Shown here: positions 33,026 through 41,692 of the stretch, piece by piece | How positions within the stretch are numbered: the stretch's first letter is position 1 | How the letters are laid out: every line of letters starts with the position of its first letter | From: Qipengyuania flava | GTDB lineage: Bacteria; Pseudomonadota; Alphaproteobacteria; Sphingomonadales; Sphingomonadaceae | Assembly: GCF_011762005.1 (NCBI RefSeq) | Contig: NZ_JAASQU010000003.1 | Location: forward strand, 124,001-188,000 | Direction: 5' to 3' | DNA: 64,000 nucleotides | Notes under the pieces: generated by a model | What the model saw: the letters and a program-made list of their open reading frames with translations, nothing else | Database searches by the model: none | Told to the model about the DNA's origin: nothing | Position numbers and translations under genes: made by a program

Positions 33026-34189
33026 ATGGGTAGTGTGGAAGTGGTGATCGATCGGGTCGAAGGCAAGCAGGGCCGCGCGGAATTCGTCGATCTCGGCCGC
33101 TCTTTCGCCAAGCGTGAGCCGCACTGGGTCCCGCAATTGCGCTCGGAGCAGCTCGAGCTGGTCGACCCGGCGCGCAACCCGTTCTTCGGCCATGCCGACC
33201 ACCAGCTGTTCATCGCGCGGCGCAACGGCACGCCAGTGGGGCGCATCTCGGCACATATCGACCGGCTCGCGCTCGACCTCCCGCGCGAACAGGGTTTCGG
33301 CCCCGGCGCGGGCATGTTCGGCTATTTCGATGCCGAAGACCAAGCCGTCGCGCACGCGCTGCTGCACGCCGCCGAAGACTGGCTGCGCGAACAGGGCATG
33401 AACCGTGCGCTCGGCCCCATCTCGATGTCGATCTGGGAAGAGCCCGGCCTGCTGGTGAAGGGCCAGGATCACGACCCGATGATCATGATGGGGCATCACC
33501 CGGAACACTACCAGCACTGGATCGAAAGTGCGGGTTATGCGCGCGCCAAGACCCTGCTTACCTACGACCTCGACGTGACTGGCGAATTCCCGCCGCTGAT
33601 CCGCCGGATCGTCCAATCGGGCCAGCGTAACGATCGCATCACTGTACGTCCGGTCGACACCGCACGCTGGGACGAGGAGGTCGCCATCATCCTCGAGATC
33701 CTCAACGATGCGTGGTCGGACAATTGGGGCTTCGTGCCCTTCACTTCTGCCGAGATTGCGAATGCAGGCAAGAAACTGAAACCGATCATCCATGCCGACA
33801 TCAATCTGATCGCCGAACTCGACGGCAAGCCGGTCGCCTTCATGCTGACCTTCCCCGACGTCAATGCGGTGCTTCGCAAGATAAAGGGCAGACTGTTCCC
33901 CTTCGGCTGGTTCCACCTGCTGCGCTGGCTGCGCCGCCCGCGCAATGCGGCGATGCGTGTGCCGCTGATGGGCGTGCGCCGCGAACTGCACAATTCGCGG
34001 CTCGCGAGCCAGCTCGCCTTCATGATGATCGGGCAGATCCGCGATGTCGCCACCGTCCGCTATGGCACGCGGCGCGCAGAGATCGGCTGGATCCTCGACG
34101 ACAATCAGGGAATGAAGGCGATTGCCGATGCAATCGGCAGCGAAATCAACCGCGAATATGCCATCTACGAACGCCGACTGGCCGACTGA
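33026..34189 (+). CDS. Large GNAT-like protein of unknown substrate
   Basis: A 387-residue soluble protein from ATG 33,026. It begins GSVEVVIDRVEGKQGRAEFVDLGRSF and contains FGYFDAEDQAVAHALLHAAEDWL and LGPISMSIWEEPGLLVKGQDHDPMIMMGHHPEHYQ. The C-terminal half has DINLIAELDGKPVAFMLTFPDVN and RYGTRRAEIGWILDDNQGMKAIADAI, typical of a family annotated only as N-acetyltransferase. Two tandem GNAT-like halves are likely. The function is unknown; a small-molecule or lipid acyl-transfer role is possible. Confidence 0.75.
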   Translation: MGSVEVVIDRVEGKQGRAEFVDLGRSFAKREPHWVPQLRSEQLELVDPARNPFFGHADHQLFIARRNGTPVGRISAHIDRLALDLPREQGFGPGAGMFGYFDAEDQAVAHALLHAAEDWLREQGMNRALGPISMSIWEEPGLLVKGQDHDPMIMMGHHPEHYQHWIESAGYARAKTLLTYDLDVTGEFPPLIRRIVQSGQRNDRITVRPVDTARWDEEVAIILEILNDAWSDNWGFVPFTSAEIANAGKKLKPIIHADINLIAELDGKPVAFMLTFPDVNAVLRKIKGRLFPFGWFHLLRWLRRPRNAAMRVPLMGVRRELHNSRLASQLAFMMIGQIRDVATVRYGTRRAEIGWILDDNQGMKAIADAIGSEINREYAIYERRLAD

Positions 34190-34243
34190 CCGCGTCACGG
34201 TGTCACCATGCGGCAACGCTGGGCGAACAAGCGGATGGCAACG

Positions 34244-34269
34244 GGAACTGTGCGGTAGCGCCTTCCGTT
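34244..34269 (+). promoter_or_regulatory. EcfG-type promoter of the single-domain response regulator
   Basis: GGAAC (34,244-34,248), 17 bases, CGTT (34,266-34,269), ending 44 bases before ATG 34,314. It matches the alphaproteobacterial general stress sigma consensus GGAAC-N16/17-CGTT. Confidence 0.75.
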
Positions 34270-34313
34270 GAAACCGCATGCGCGGCAATCGGCCGCACGC
34301 CATACGAGGCCCG

Positions 34314-34745
34314 ATGACGCAGCAAACCGATACGTCCGCCAGCGAACGCCTTCCCGCCCATGTGCTGGTGGTGGAAGACGATGCCGTGCTCGGTCTCACG
34401 ATCGAACAGGCGTTGCTCGATGCGGGTGTGGCCCAGGTGGTGCTGTCGGCCTCGACCGAGGAGGCGCTGCGTCGGTTGCGCGAGGAACGCCCCGACGTGA
34501 TCGTGCTCGACGTGCATCTGGCCGATCGCGACGACGGCTGGGCGATTGCCGAACTGGTCCGCACGCTGGGACCCGACAGTCCGCGCATCATCTTCTCGAC
34601 CGGCGCACCGCAGGACATCCCGGAAAACGTCGCCGCGCTCGGTTGCACGCTGGAGAAACCCTACGACGCGGCAGTGCTGGTCGATCTGCTGCGTCAGCCA
34701 AGGCGCCGCGGGATTATTTCGCGCCTGCGCGGGGCACTGCGATAA
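34314..34745 (+). CDS. Single-domain response regulator (receiver only)
   Basis: A 143-residue protein from ATG 34,314 with GAGG upstream. It is a receiver domain: VLVVEDDAVLG (acid pair), phospho-acceptor Asp66 in VIVLDVHLA, a switch Ser in IIFSTGAP and Lys115 in LEKPYD. There is no output domain; a short basic tail follows (PRRRGIISRLRGALR). An EcfG-type promoter stands upstream, so it is probably induced in the general stress response. It may act as a phosphate sink or modulator of HWE kinases such as the one at 36.9 kb. Confidence 0.88.
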   Translation: MTQQTDTSASERLPAHVLVVEDDAVLGLTIEQALLDAGVAQVVLSASTEEALRRLREERPDVIVLDVHLADRDDGWAIAELVRTLGPDSPRIIFSTGAPQDIPENVAALGCTLEKPYDAAVLVDLLRQPRRRGIISRLRGALR

Positions 34746-34822
34746 CCTTTCCCGATTCCGTTTCGACCGGCTAGTTTGCAGCACGCTGCACGGCGTCGCG
34801 CCACCTCTGACAACAGATCAAG

Positions 34823-34858
34823 AAAAAAGGCCTCCACTGCAGAGCAGTGAAGGCCTTT
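34823..34858 (-). terminator. Intrinsic terminator, minus strand (downstream of the Fnr-like gene)
   Basis: AAAGGCCT-C-CACTGC (34,826-34,840) pairs with GCAGTG-A-AGGCCTTT (34,844-34,858) around a three-base loop. Six A on the plus strand (34,823-34,828) give a T run on the minus strand. It could also slow rightward transcription. Confidence 0.75.
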
Positions 34859-34992
34859 CGGGATCGTATCACCAGCCGCTTGGACGGGAGGGGGGGTCTC
34901 GGCGGTGACATAGAGGATACGCGCCACCAGAAAGGGGGTTCCCTCGCCTCACAAAATTTTTTCACCTCGGCGTGGAAACGCCCTGTTTCCAA

Positions 34993-35739
34993 TTAGATGA
35001 AGGGTCTCGCACGCGCGGCACCACGGTCGTACTGCGCAAATTCGGCGGTATGATCGAGATCGGGAATGCGAATCTCGCGCGATCTCCATTCGACCAACCC
35101 CTCGCGGAGCAACTGTCGCAACGTGCGATTGGTGTGCACCAGCGACAGGCCCAGCATGTCGGCGATCTGGACCTGCGTAATCGGCAAGCCCACACGATTG
35201 CCGTCATCGGCAAGACAGGTCGCACGCGCGCGGTCGATCAACCAGACCGCGAGATAGGCCACCCGTTCGCGCGCACTGCGCTGGCCGAGCGAAACGATGT
35301 GCCCCTCCAGCGCGGTTTCCTCCTGCGCTGCCAGCCAGGTGATATCGTAGCCCAGCCCCGGGTGGCTGGCGATGAGTTCGGTGAAGCGACCGCGCGGAAA
35401 CCGGCAGAGCCGCGCATCGACCAGTGCCTCCACCGCGTGCGCCGTGGGTTCGTCGAAGGCGCTCTGCAGGCCGACCAGGTCGCCGGGGAACATGAAATTG
35501 ACGATCTGGCGCCGCCCGTCGTCGAGCGAGCGCCAACGGATCAGCACCCCTCCGAGCAGGGTATAGAGTTGCTGGTGCGACTGCCCCTCTGAAATCAACA
35601 GATCTCCGCGCGCGAGCGCGACTTCGCCCTCCTTGAACCCTTGCATGAAGACGAGTTGGTGTTCCTCGAGCGGCCGCAGCCCCGGGCAATCCTGCAGTGG
35701 GCAATCGATACATGCGATCGGGTCGGCAATCTCGTGCAA
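34993..35739 (-). CDS. Crp/Fnr-family regulator with four Fnr-like cysteines
   Basis: A 248-residue regulator. The cyclic-nucleotide-like beta barrel includes GDLLISEGQSHQQLYTLLGGVL and MFPGDLVGLQSAF, then a dimer helix and a C-terminal winged helix (ITQVQIADMLGLSLVHTNRTLRQLLREGLV). Cys10, Cys13 and Cys18 form an N-terminal cluster and Cys112 lies in ARLCRFP at the place of E. coli Fnr Cys122, so an oxygen-sensing iron-sulfur cluster is plausible. The gene sits head-to-head with phyR. Confidence 0.87.
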   Translation of the reverse strand: MHEIADPIACIDCPLQDCPGLRPLEEHQLVFMQGFKEGEVALARGDLLISEGQSHQQLYTLLGGVLIRWRSLDDGRRQIVNFMFPGDLVGLQSAFDEPTAHAVEALVDARLCRFPRGRFTELIASHPGLGYDITWLAAQEETALEGHIVSLGQRSARERVAYLAVWLIDRARATCLADDGNRVGLPITQVQIADMLGLSLVHTNRTLRQLLREGLVEWRSREIRIPDLDHTAEFAQYDRGAARARPFI

Positions 35740-35831
35740 GGCGGCGTCCTCCCGCGCGGCGTCTCTCCTGTTTGAAGCGATGCGCTGGAAAGTCTATCGC
35801 TGTCAAACCGCGGGTTGCGGCAGCGCAGGCA

Positions 35832-35856
35832 GGAACCTAACCTGATGCGGTCCGTT
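35832..35856 (+). promoter_or_regulatory. EcfG-type promoter of phyR
   Basis: GGAAC (35,832-35,836), 16 bases, CGTT (35,853-35,856), ending 30 bases before ATG 35,887. This predicts autoregulation of phyR by EcfG, as known in other alphaproteobacteria. Confidence 0.82.
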
Positions 35857-35886
35857 AGAAGCGCGCACCTTAAGGAAGGGGTCTAA

Positions 35887-36678
35887 ATGTCACTAGGTGA
35901 TCAGATTGCTCGTAACCTGCCCTATCTCCGCCGCTATGCGCGTGCGCTGACTGGTTCGCAGGCCACGGGAGATGCATTTGTACGTGCCACGCTCGAAGCC
36001 GCACTGGCCGACAGCGAACTCAAGGAATCGCTCGAAGGCGGGCGCGTCCCGCTCTACCGCGCCTTTAACAAGGTCTGGTCGAGCGCATACATGGATGTGC
36101 CGGAAGCCGTCGGTGCCGACGGCCATGAAAGCGCCGCGCAGGACCGACTGAAATCGGTCACGCCGCTCAACCGGCAGGCGCTCTTGCTGACCACGCTGGA
36201 AGATTTCTCTTCCGAGCAGGCGGCAGAGATCATGGACATGTCGGCCGATGATATCGAGCGGCTGGCACAGGAAGCGGTCGCGGAGATCGACCGTGAATCG
36301 GCAACCAGCGTGCTCATCATCGAGGACGAGCCGCTGATCTCGATGCAGCTCGAGGATCTCGTGACCTCGCTTGGCCACGAAGTTTGCGGCACTGCGGCCA
36401 CGCGCACGCAGGCACAGGAAGTGGTCGCTGAAAAGACCCCCGGCCTCGTGCTGGCAGATATCCAGCTTGCCGACGGGTCTTCGGGTCTCGACGCAGTGGA
36501 TGACATCCTGGCCATCAGCAGCGTCCCGGTGATCTTCATTACCGCCTATCCCGAGCGCCTGCTGACCGGGGACCGGCCCGAACCGACCTATCTGGTCACC
36601 AAGCCGTTCCAGGAACAGACCGTGCGCGCGGCGATCAGCCAAGCCTTGTTCTTCGGATCGAGCCGACCGCTCGGCTGA
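35887..36678 (+). CDS. phyR: General stress response regulator PhyR
   Basis: A 263-residue hybrid. Residues 1-135 mimic an ECF sigma factor (LPYLRRYARALTGSQATGDAFV and TPLNRQALLLTTLEDFSSEQAAEIMDMS); 141-255 are a receiver with acids in LIIEDEPL, Asp191 in LADIQL and Lys239 in TKPF. Phosphorylated PhyR binds NepR through the sigma-like part and frees EcfG. TAAGGAAGGG precedes the start. nepR-ecfG lie 2 kb downstream and a likely cognate kinase between. Confidence 0.97.
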   Translation: MSLGDQIARNLPYLRRYARALTGSQATGDAFVRATLEAALADSELKESLEGGRVPLYRAFNKVWSSAYMDVPEAVGADGHESAAQDRLKSVTPLNRQALLLTTLEDFSSEQAAEIMDMSADDIERLAQEAVAEIDRESATSVLIIEDEPLISMQLEDLVTSLGHEVCGTAATRTQAQEVVAEKTPGLVLADIQLADGSSGLDAVDDILAISSVPVIFITAYPERLLTGDRPEPTYLVTKPFQEQTVRAAISQALFFGSSRPLG

Positions 36679-36706
36679 GGCCAGTCTCCAGCGCAGACAA
36701 TGAAAG

Positions 36707-36736
36707 ACCCGGGCCTCACCGCCCGGGTTTTTCTTT
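36707..36736 (+). terminator. Rho-independent terminator of phyR
   Basis: An 8-base perfect stem ACCCGGGC (36,707-36,714) with GCCCGGGT (36,721-36,728) and then TTTTCTTT. The following ~200 bases to the kinase gene hold nothing I recognise. Confidence 0.9.
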
Positions 36737-36940
36737 GCCTCCGGCCAAGGCGGGGCGCTGCAGGATAGCGGGGCTTGGGAACCCCTGTGGCAGGGGCCGC
36801 CGGTTGCTTACCCGTCGTGTCGTTACAGGGGACGGGACCATTTGCCCGGGCATGGAAGGCGACCAGCAATGGGCGCTGTTCCAAGCGCGTGATCGGTCGG
36901 CCAACCGCGTGCGGGATCTTCTGGTCCGACCGTGATCAGA

Positions 36941-38659
36941 TCACGCGCTGGTGCCACCCGGACCGCGGCGTCGCAGCTCGAATTCGCTGGGTTTGCGCAC
37001 CGGGACCAGCAAAGTGCAGCGTACGCCCTCGGGCTGGAACTCCAGATCGACCGGATGGCGCAATTCGTGCGCGACGATCTTCTCGATGAGATCGGTGCCG
37101 AAGCCGCGACGCTGCGGCTTGGAGACCAGGGGCCCGCCGCTTTCGACCCATTCGATCTTGGCCAGCGTATCGTTGACTTGTGTCCAACAGACAGTGACGC
37201 TGCCGCCCGCGACGCTGAGCGCGCCGAATTTCGCCGCATTGGTGGCAAGCTCATGGATCGCGAGCCCCAGCGACAGCGCATCGTTGGGCGCCAGTTCGGT
37301 ATGCGGGCCGACCAGTTCCAGCGAATGGTCTTCGTCACGGGCATAAGGTGCCAGTTCGACCTCGACCACCGAGCGGATCGGCGTGGTGCCCCACTCCGAC
37401 TGGGTGAGCAGATCATGCGTGGCCGAAAGCGCACGGATGCGCCCGTCGAGCCCTTCGGCGAATTCATCGAGATCGTCCGACCGGCGCCGCGTGAGCGAAA
37501 CGATCGAGAGCACGTTGGCGAGCGTGTTCTTGACCCGGTGATTGAGCTCGCGGGTCAGTGAATTGCGGATCGAGTTCTGCTCCTCGAACCAGCTGATCGC
37601 GCGGCGATCCTCCAGCGTCTGCTGCGTCAGCAATCGCGAGACGAGCATCAGCAGGCTGGCCACCGCGAGTCCGAACAGCAGCGTGATCATCGACATCGAG
37701 GACAGCCCCTCCTCGCGTGCGGACTGAACTTCGAGCAACATCATCCGGTTGGCGAGACTGACCTCGCGGGTGACGGTGGCACGGCCGTCGATCCAGCTAT
37801 CGCTTTGCGCGAGCGCCGGCCCTCCCAGGGACTCACCGTCGAGCAGCCGCGCGCCGACCGCTTCGTAGCTGACCAGTTCGCTTGCCGAGTCGAGAAACTG
37901 CCCCGCGTTGAACGGGCTGTAGATGAACCCCTTGAGTCCGCGCGTGCTGCTGAGGCCTTCATAAACGGGCATGTAGACGAGGAATCCAGCCGCATCGCCC
38001 GCGCCTTCCTGTCGCAACACGATCGGACCGCTGGCGGTGGGACGGTCATTGGCAGCTGCGAGATCCATGGCCGCGCGGCGCACCGGCTCGGCATACATGT
38101 CGTAGCCCAGCGCCCGACGATTGCGCACCGTATCGGGCTGGAGGTAGAGGATCGGGGTCAGCATGTCGCGCGGCTGTTCGGTCAGCGTGGGAGTGACACG
38201 CTTTTCCTCCACCCGGCTCATGCCTAGCCGCGTTTCGAAACCGGCCACGTCGCCGGCATTGATAACGGGTGCCCAGCCGATCCCTTCGGCCCCGCGATAG
38301 TTCGCGTCGAGCCGCAGTTCGGAAACGAACCGGCGGAAAAGTTCGGGCGTGACCTCATCCTGCGTCGACAGCAGCGCCGCCCCCGCGCGCAGGTAAGCCG
38401 AACTGGTGTAGGCGCGACGTTCGATGGCCGAGGTCATCGCCTGCGCCTTGCGCGCGACATCCGCGGCATCGCGTTCCTTCTCGCCGCGTTCGATCGCGAA
38501 GACGCTCAGCACGGTGATGGCGGTGACGAGCACGAAGATCAGCACCGGAATTCCGCGCGGATAGTCGATCAGCCAACGCCTGCGGCGCCCTTTGCGTTGG
38601 AGTTCTTCGCTGACCAGCTTCCTGCCCCTGACGATTTGCCCGACCCGATAGTAAGGCAT
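36941..38659 (-). CDS. CHASE-domain HWE/HisKA_2 sensor histidine kinase (PhyK-like)
   Basis: About 572 residues from ATG 38,659. TM1 (PVLIFVLVTAITVLSVFAI), a periplasmic CHASE domain of ~230 residues (VSELRLDANYRGAEGIGWAP and MLTPILYLQPDTVRNRRALGYDM), TM2 (ITLLFGLAVASLLMLVS), then the phospho-His region RELNHRVKNTLANVLSIV and an HATPase domain (IHELATNAAKFGALS, RRGFGTDLIEKIV). HWE/HisKA_2 kinases phosphorylate PhyR. The gene lies between phyR and nepR-ecfG, which supports that role. The signal sensed by CHASE is unknown. Confidence 0.9.
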   Translation of the reverse strand: MPYYRVGQIVRGRKLVSEELQRKGRRRRWLIDYPRGIPVLIFVLVTAITVLSVFAIERGEKERDAADVARKAQAMTSAIERRAYTSSAYLRAGAALLSTQDEVTPELFRRFVSELRLDANYRGAEGIGWAPVINAGDVAGFETRLGMSRVEEKRVTPTLTEQPRDMLTPILYLQPDTVRNRRALGYDMYAEPVRRAAMDLAAANDRPTASGPIVLRQEGAGDAAGFLVYMPVYEGLSSTRGLKGFIYSPFNAGQFLDSASELVSYEAVGARLLDGESLGGPALAQSDSWIDGRATVTREVSLANRMMLLEVQSAREEGLSSMSMITLLFGLAVASLLMLVSRLLTQQTLEDRRAISWFEEQNSIRNSLTRELNHRVKNTLANVLSIVSLTRRRSDDLDEFAEGLDGRIRALSATHDLLTQSEWGTTPIRSVVEVELAPYARDEDHSLELVGPHTELAPNDALSLGLAIHELATNAAKFGALSVAGGSVTVCWTQVNDTLAKIEWVESGGPLVSKPQRRGFGTDLIEKIVAHELRHPVDLEFQPEGVRCTLLVPVRKPSEFELRRRGPGGTSA

Positions 38660-38701
38660 ACTATGCCGCGCGGGCGGAAATGTTCCAACTTCCGATCTGC
38701 G

Positions 38702-38726
38702 GGAACCCGCGGACGATTGGCGCGTT
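38702..38726 (+). promoter_or_regulatory. EcfG-type promoter of nepR-ecfG
   Basis: GGAAC (38,702-38,706), 16 bases, CGTT (38,723-38,726), 84 bases before the nepR start. A weaker match (GAAC then GTT) lies nearer the gene at about 38,780-38,803. Confidence 0.78.
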
Positions 38727-38810
38727 GTGCGAAGCACATTCCGGGATCGAGGCGCTGGCGCATAGATGTCGCTTGCGCGAACCTATTCAGAGGGTACCAG
38801 TTTTCTTATC

Positions 38811-39002
38811 ATGAGCTCAGAAACGCCGAAGAACCCGCAGCGGGCGCCCGCCGGCGGGCCGCCCGCCCCATCCGGTGCCAGCGACAAGGCAAAGGATCCG
38901 GATTGGGCCAATGGCCTGAAGCAATTGTACGATTCCGTCGTCGAGGAACCGCTGCCCGACAGTTTTCAGGACCTGCTCGATCAGCTGGGCGCCAAAGACT
39001 GA
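38811..39002 (+). CDS. nepR: Anti-sigma factor NepR
   Basis: A 63-residue protein from ATG 38,811. A Pro/Ala-rich disordered start is followed by the NepR core WANGLKQLYDSVVEEPLPDSFQDLLDQL. NepR binds EcfG, or the sigma-like part of phosphorylated PhyR. Its stop overlaps the ecfG start by one base (TGATG), ensuring a balanced dose of sigma and anti-sigma. Confidence 0.95.
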   Translation: MSSETPKNPQRAPAGGPPAPSGASDKAKDPDWANGLKQLYDSVVEEPLPDSFQDLLDQLGAKD

Positions 39003-39607
39003 TGGCCGGTGAAGAGCGGACGGCTTCCGAAAAAGCCGATTTCAAGCGCGAGCTGACCGAGGTGGTCCCCCACCTGCGTGCTTTCGCACGCGGCCTGTGC
39101 GGCCGCGCGGACATGGCGGACGACCTGGTTCAGGAAACGCTGCTCAAGGCCTGGGCCGCGCAGGAGCGGTTCCAGCCCGGCACCAGCATGCGCGCCTGGA
39201 CCTTCGTGATCCTGCGCAACGCCTATCTCACCGACATGCGGCGCAACCGCTTCCGCGGCGAATATGACGAGACTGTCGCCGAACGCGTGCTGACCGCTCC
39301 CGCGGGGCAGGAAGAACCGATCCACCTGTCGGACATGCACCGCGCGCTGCTGACGCTGCCACCCGAACGCCGCGAGGCCTTGTTGCTGGTTGGCGCCGGC
39401 GGCTTCTCCTACGAGGAAGCGGCGACGATTTGCGGCTGCGCGGTCGGGACGATCAAGAGCCGGGTGGGCCGCGCTCGGGCTGCGCTCAACGCAATGCTCG
39501 CCGATGGTGACATTCCCAAGCGCTCGATCGACGACAGCGCCGCGCACCGCGCGATCCTGCAGGAACTCGACGATGTCGCGGCAGGACAGGGCGGCAGCCG
39601 CAACTAG
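39002..39607 (+). CDS. ecfG: ECF sigma factor EcfG (general stress sigma)
   Basis: A 201-residue ECF15-type sigma. Region 2 is LRAFARGLCGRADMADDLVQETLLKAW; region 4 is LPPERREALLLVGAGGFSYEEAATICGCAVGTIKSRVGRAR. It reads GGAAC-N16/17-CGTT promoters, three of which lie within 5 kb. The position after nepR and the fit to the family leave little doubt. Confidence 0.95.
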   Translation: MAGEERTASEKADFKRELTEVVPHLRAFARGLCGRADMADDLVQETLLKAWAAQERFQPGTSMRAWTFVILRNAYLTDMRRNRFRGEYDETVAERVLTAPAGQEEPIHLSDMHRALLTLPPERREALLLVGAGGFSYEEAATICGCAVGTIKSRVGRARAALNAMLADGDIPKRSIDDSAAHRAILQELDDVAAGQGGSRN

Positions 39608-39665
39608 AAAATCTTCCGCGTTCGGGCGCTTGTCACGATTCGCTACGCGAGGCAGATAGGCGCTG

Positions 39666-40850
39666 ATGAGCGAGACCGATTTCTCCGAGCCGGCAAGCAC
39701 GGCGCCGCACCAGCAGCGGCGCTCGAGCCGGCTTGCCTTCGCCGAACAGGAATTGCGGCTGATCTCGTCGCTCGTGCTGCTGATCGGTCTCGGGCTGTTC
39801 CTCGCGCTGCCCTTCGTGCTGTCGATCGGTTCGGTGGTCTTCCTGCCGGTCGTCACCGCGCTGGTGCTGACCGTGATCCTTTCGCCGCTGGCCGACAAGC
39901 TCAATGGCTGGGGCCTGCCCAATGCGCTCGCCTCGGTCGCGGCGCTGATGTTCTTCTTCGCGATCCTCGTTCTCGCGCTGGCACTGATCCTCCAGCCCGC
40001 CGTGGCGTTGTTCGACGACGTTCCGGCCATGGCACAGGGCGTGATGGCGCGCTTCGGCGAATTGCGCGAACGCTTCGCCTGGATCGCAACGCTCAACGAA
40101 CAGCTGGCCGCGCTGATGAATAGCGATGGTTCACGCGAAGTGGTGCTCGCCGCGCCGAGCCTGCTCGAACAGGTCGCTTTCGCCACGCCCAGCCTGATCC
40201 TCGAGACGATCCTGACGCTGTTGATGGCCTATTTCATGATCGAGGCGCGCGTCAGGCTCCGCCAGCGGCTGCTGTTCGGCCGCGCCAGCTTCGGCACCAG
40301 CATCAAGGCCGCGCGCGTCATCCGCGAGGTACAGGACCGCGTCGCCGCCTATATCCTGACCGTCGGATCGATCAATGCGATGGTCGGCGTAGTGGTGGCG
40401 CTGGGGGCCTGGGCGTTGGGTGTCGATGCGCCGATCATGTGGGGTGGACTGGCCGCGCTGCTCAATTTCCTGCCCTATGTCGGGCCGATCGTAATGGTCG
40501 CGCTGCTCGGCCTGTTCGGAATCGGGACCGCGGACACGATCGTGCTCGGCCTCGTCCCCGCCACCGCCTATCTGGTGCTGCACACGATCGAGGCCAACCT
40601 CATCACCCCCGCCGTGCTCGGCGCGCGTTTCACGATGAACCCGGTGATGATCCTGATCGCGCTGTCCTATTTCACCTGGATATGGGGCGTGTTCGGGGCG
40701 CTGCTCTCAGTGCCAATCCTGCTGATGCTGACCGCCCTGTTCGACCATATCGGGCGCCCGAACCTGGTCGGCTTCGTGTTCGGCGAACCGCTGTTCGCAA
40801 CCAGCCTGTTCGACGAACACGAACGCAGCGGGACCGCCACCGCGCAATAG
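39666..40850 (+). CDS. AI-2E family transporter (PerM/YdiK-like)
   Basis: A 394-residue membrane protein with about eight helices. The family marks are an N-terminal pair of helices (GLFLALPFVLSIGSVVFLPVVTALVLTVILSPL), a soluble helical insert, and the C-terminal core LLNFLPYVGPIVMVALLGL and HTIEANLITPAVLGARFTMNPVMILIAL. Family members export autoinducer-2 or ions; the substrate here is unknown. It follows ecfG by 58 bases and may be co-transcribed, but ends at its own terminator. Confidence 0.88.
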   Translation: MSETDFSEPASTAPHQQRRSSRLAFAEQELRLISSLVLLIGLGLFLALPFVLSIGSVVFLPVVTALVLTVILSPLADKLNGWGLPNALASVAALMFFFAILVLALALILQPAVALFDDVPAMAQGVMARFGELRERFAWIATLNEQLAALMNSDGSREVVLAAPSLLEQVAFATPSLILETILTLLMAYFMIEARVRLRQRLLFGRASFGTSIKAARVIREVQDRVAAYILTVGSINAMVGVVVALGAWALGVDAPIMWGGLAALLNFLPYVGPIVMVALLGLFGIGTADTIVLGLVPATAYLVLHTIEANLITPAVLGARFTMNPVMILIALSYFTWIWGVFGALLSVPILLMLTALFDHIGRPNLVGFVFGEPLFATSLFDEHERSGTATAQ

Positions 40851-40851
40851 A

Positions 40852-40889
40852 AAACCCGCCGCCATCGCTGGCAGCGGGTTTCCCTTTTT
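40852..40889. terminator. Bidirectional terminator between transporter and sodB
   Basis: AAACCCGC (40,852-40,859) pairs with GCGGGTTT (40,874-40,881), with inner GCC/GGC pairing. TTTTT follows on the plus strand and AAAA precedes it, giving T runs on both strands for the convergent genes. Confidence 0.85.
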
Positions 40890-40905
40890 CAGACCGGCAA
40901 TGGGT

Positions 40906-41517
40906 TCAGGCCGGATACTTCCAAGTCGTACCGCGCGCGAGGTTTTCGCTCGCGAAGCTCCAGTTGAGCTTGCCGTTGACCGCATCGAGATAGGCCGGAC
41001 GCGCATTCTGGTGATCGAGGTAATAGGCGTGTTCCCACAGATCGATGACCAGCAGCGGGTTTACCCCGTCGAGATCAGCCAGCGTGTCGCCGTCATGGGT
41101 TTCCTCGATGCTGAGCTTGCCATCCTTGATGGCCAGCCACACCCAGCCGCTGGCGAAATGGCCTGCACCGCGCTCGGCGAGTTTTTCCTTCACCCCGTCG
41201 ACCGAGCCGAAGACATCGTCGATCATGCTCTTGAGCTCGTCCGAAGGGCTGGTTTCCGAAGGCGCCATCGAATGCCAGTAGAAGCCGTGGTTCCAGCTCT
41301 GCGCCGAATTGTTGAACAGGCCCTGGTCGCTGTCACGTGCGGAAGCGATTACCGCTTCGAGATCCTTGCCCTCGAGGTCGGTGCCTTCGATCGCCTTGTT
41401 GGTCTTGTCGAGATAGGCCTTGTGGTGCTTGCCGTGGTGGAACGACAGCGTCTTGGCCGACACGGCGGGCTCCAGCGCGGTGTCGTCGTAAGGCAGGTCG
41501 ATCAGCTCAAAAGCCAT
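40906..41517 (-). CDS. sodB: Iron superoxide dismutase
   Basis: A 203-residue Fe/Mn SOD. Ligand regions: FHHGKHHKAYLDK, QSWNHGFYWHSM and DLWEHAYYLDHQNARPAYLDAV. FNNSAQSWNHGFYW and the ASGWVWL context match iron-type cytosolic enzymes (SodB). It turns superoxide into peroxide and oxygen. GAGGGGAC precedes the start. It is monocistronic, convergent with the AI-2E gene and divergent from glmM. Confidence 0.96.
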   Translation of the reverse strand: MAFELIDLPYDDTALEPAVSAKTLSFHHGKHHKAYLDKTNKAIEGTDLEGKDLEAVIASARDSDQGLFNNSAQSWNHGFYWHSMAPSETSPSDELKSMIDDVFGSVDGVKEKLAERGAGHFASGWVWLAIKDGKLSIEETHDGDTLADLDGVNPLLVIDLWEHAYYLDHQNARPAYLDAVNGKLNWSFASENLARGTTWKYPA

Positions 41518-41692
41518 GGAATGTCCCCTCTTGGGTTGGTGTGAACAAATTTCGTACTTGCGTCCCTAACGCCCCTACAAGCGCGTGGTTGCACATAGCC
41601 GCGATATTGCGCGCGAAAAGGGGGGCGAACGGTCTTTTATTGTTCGCACATTCGCGGCATTGCGACCGCGACACAAGGGAGTTCATCGATCT

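Noticed and set aside
32996..34648. Minus-strand open frame of 550 codons opposite the GNAT-like gene
   Set aside because: Antisense shadow; spans the promoter region of the response regulator on the other strand.
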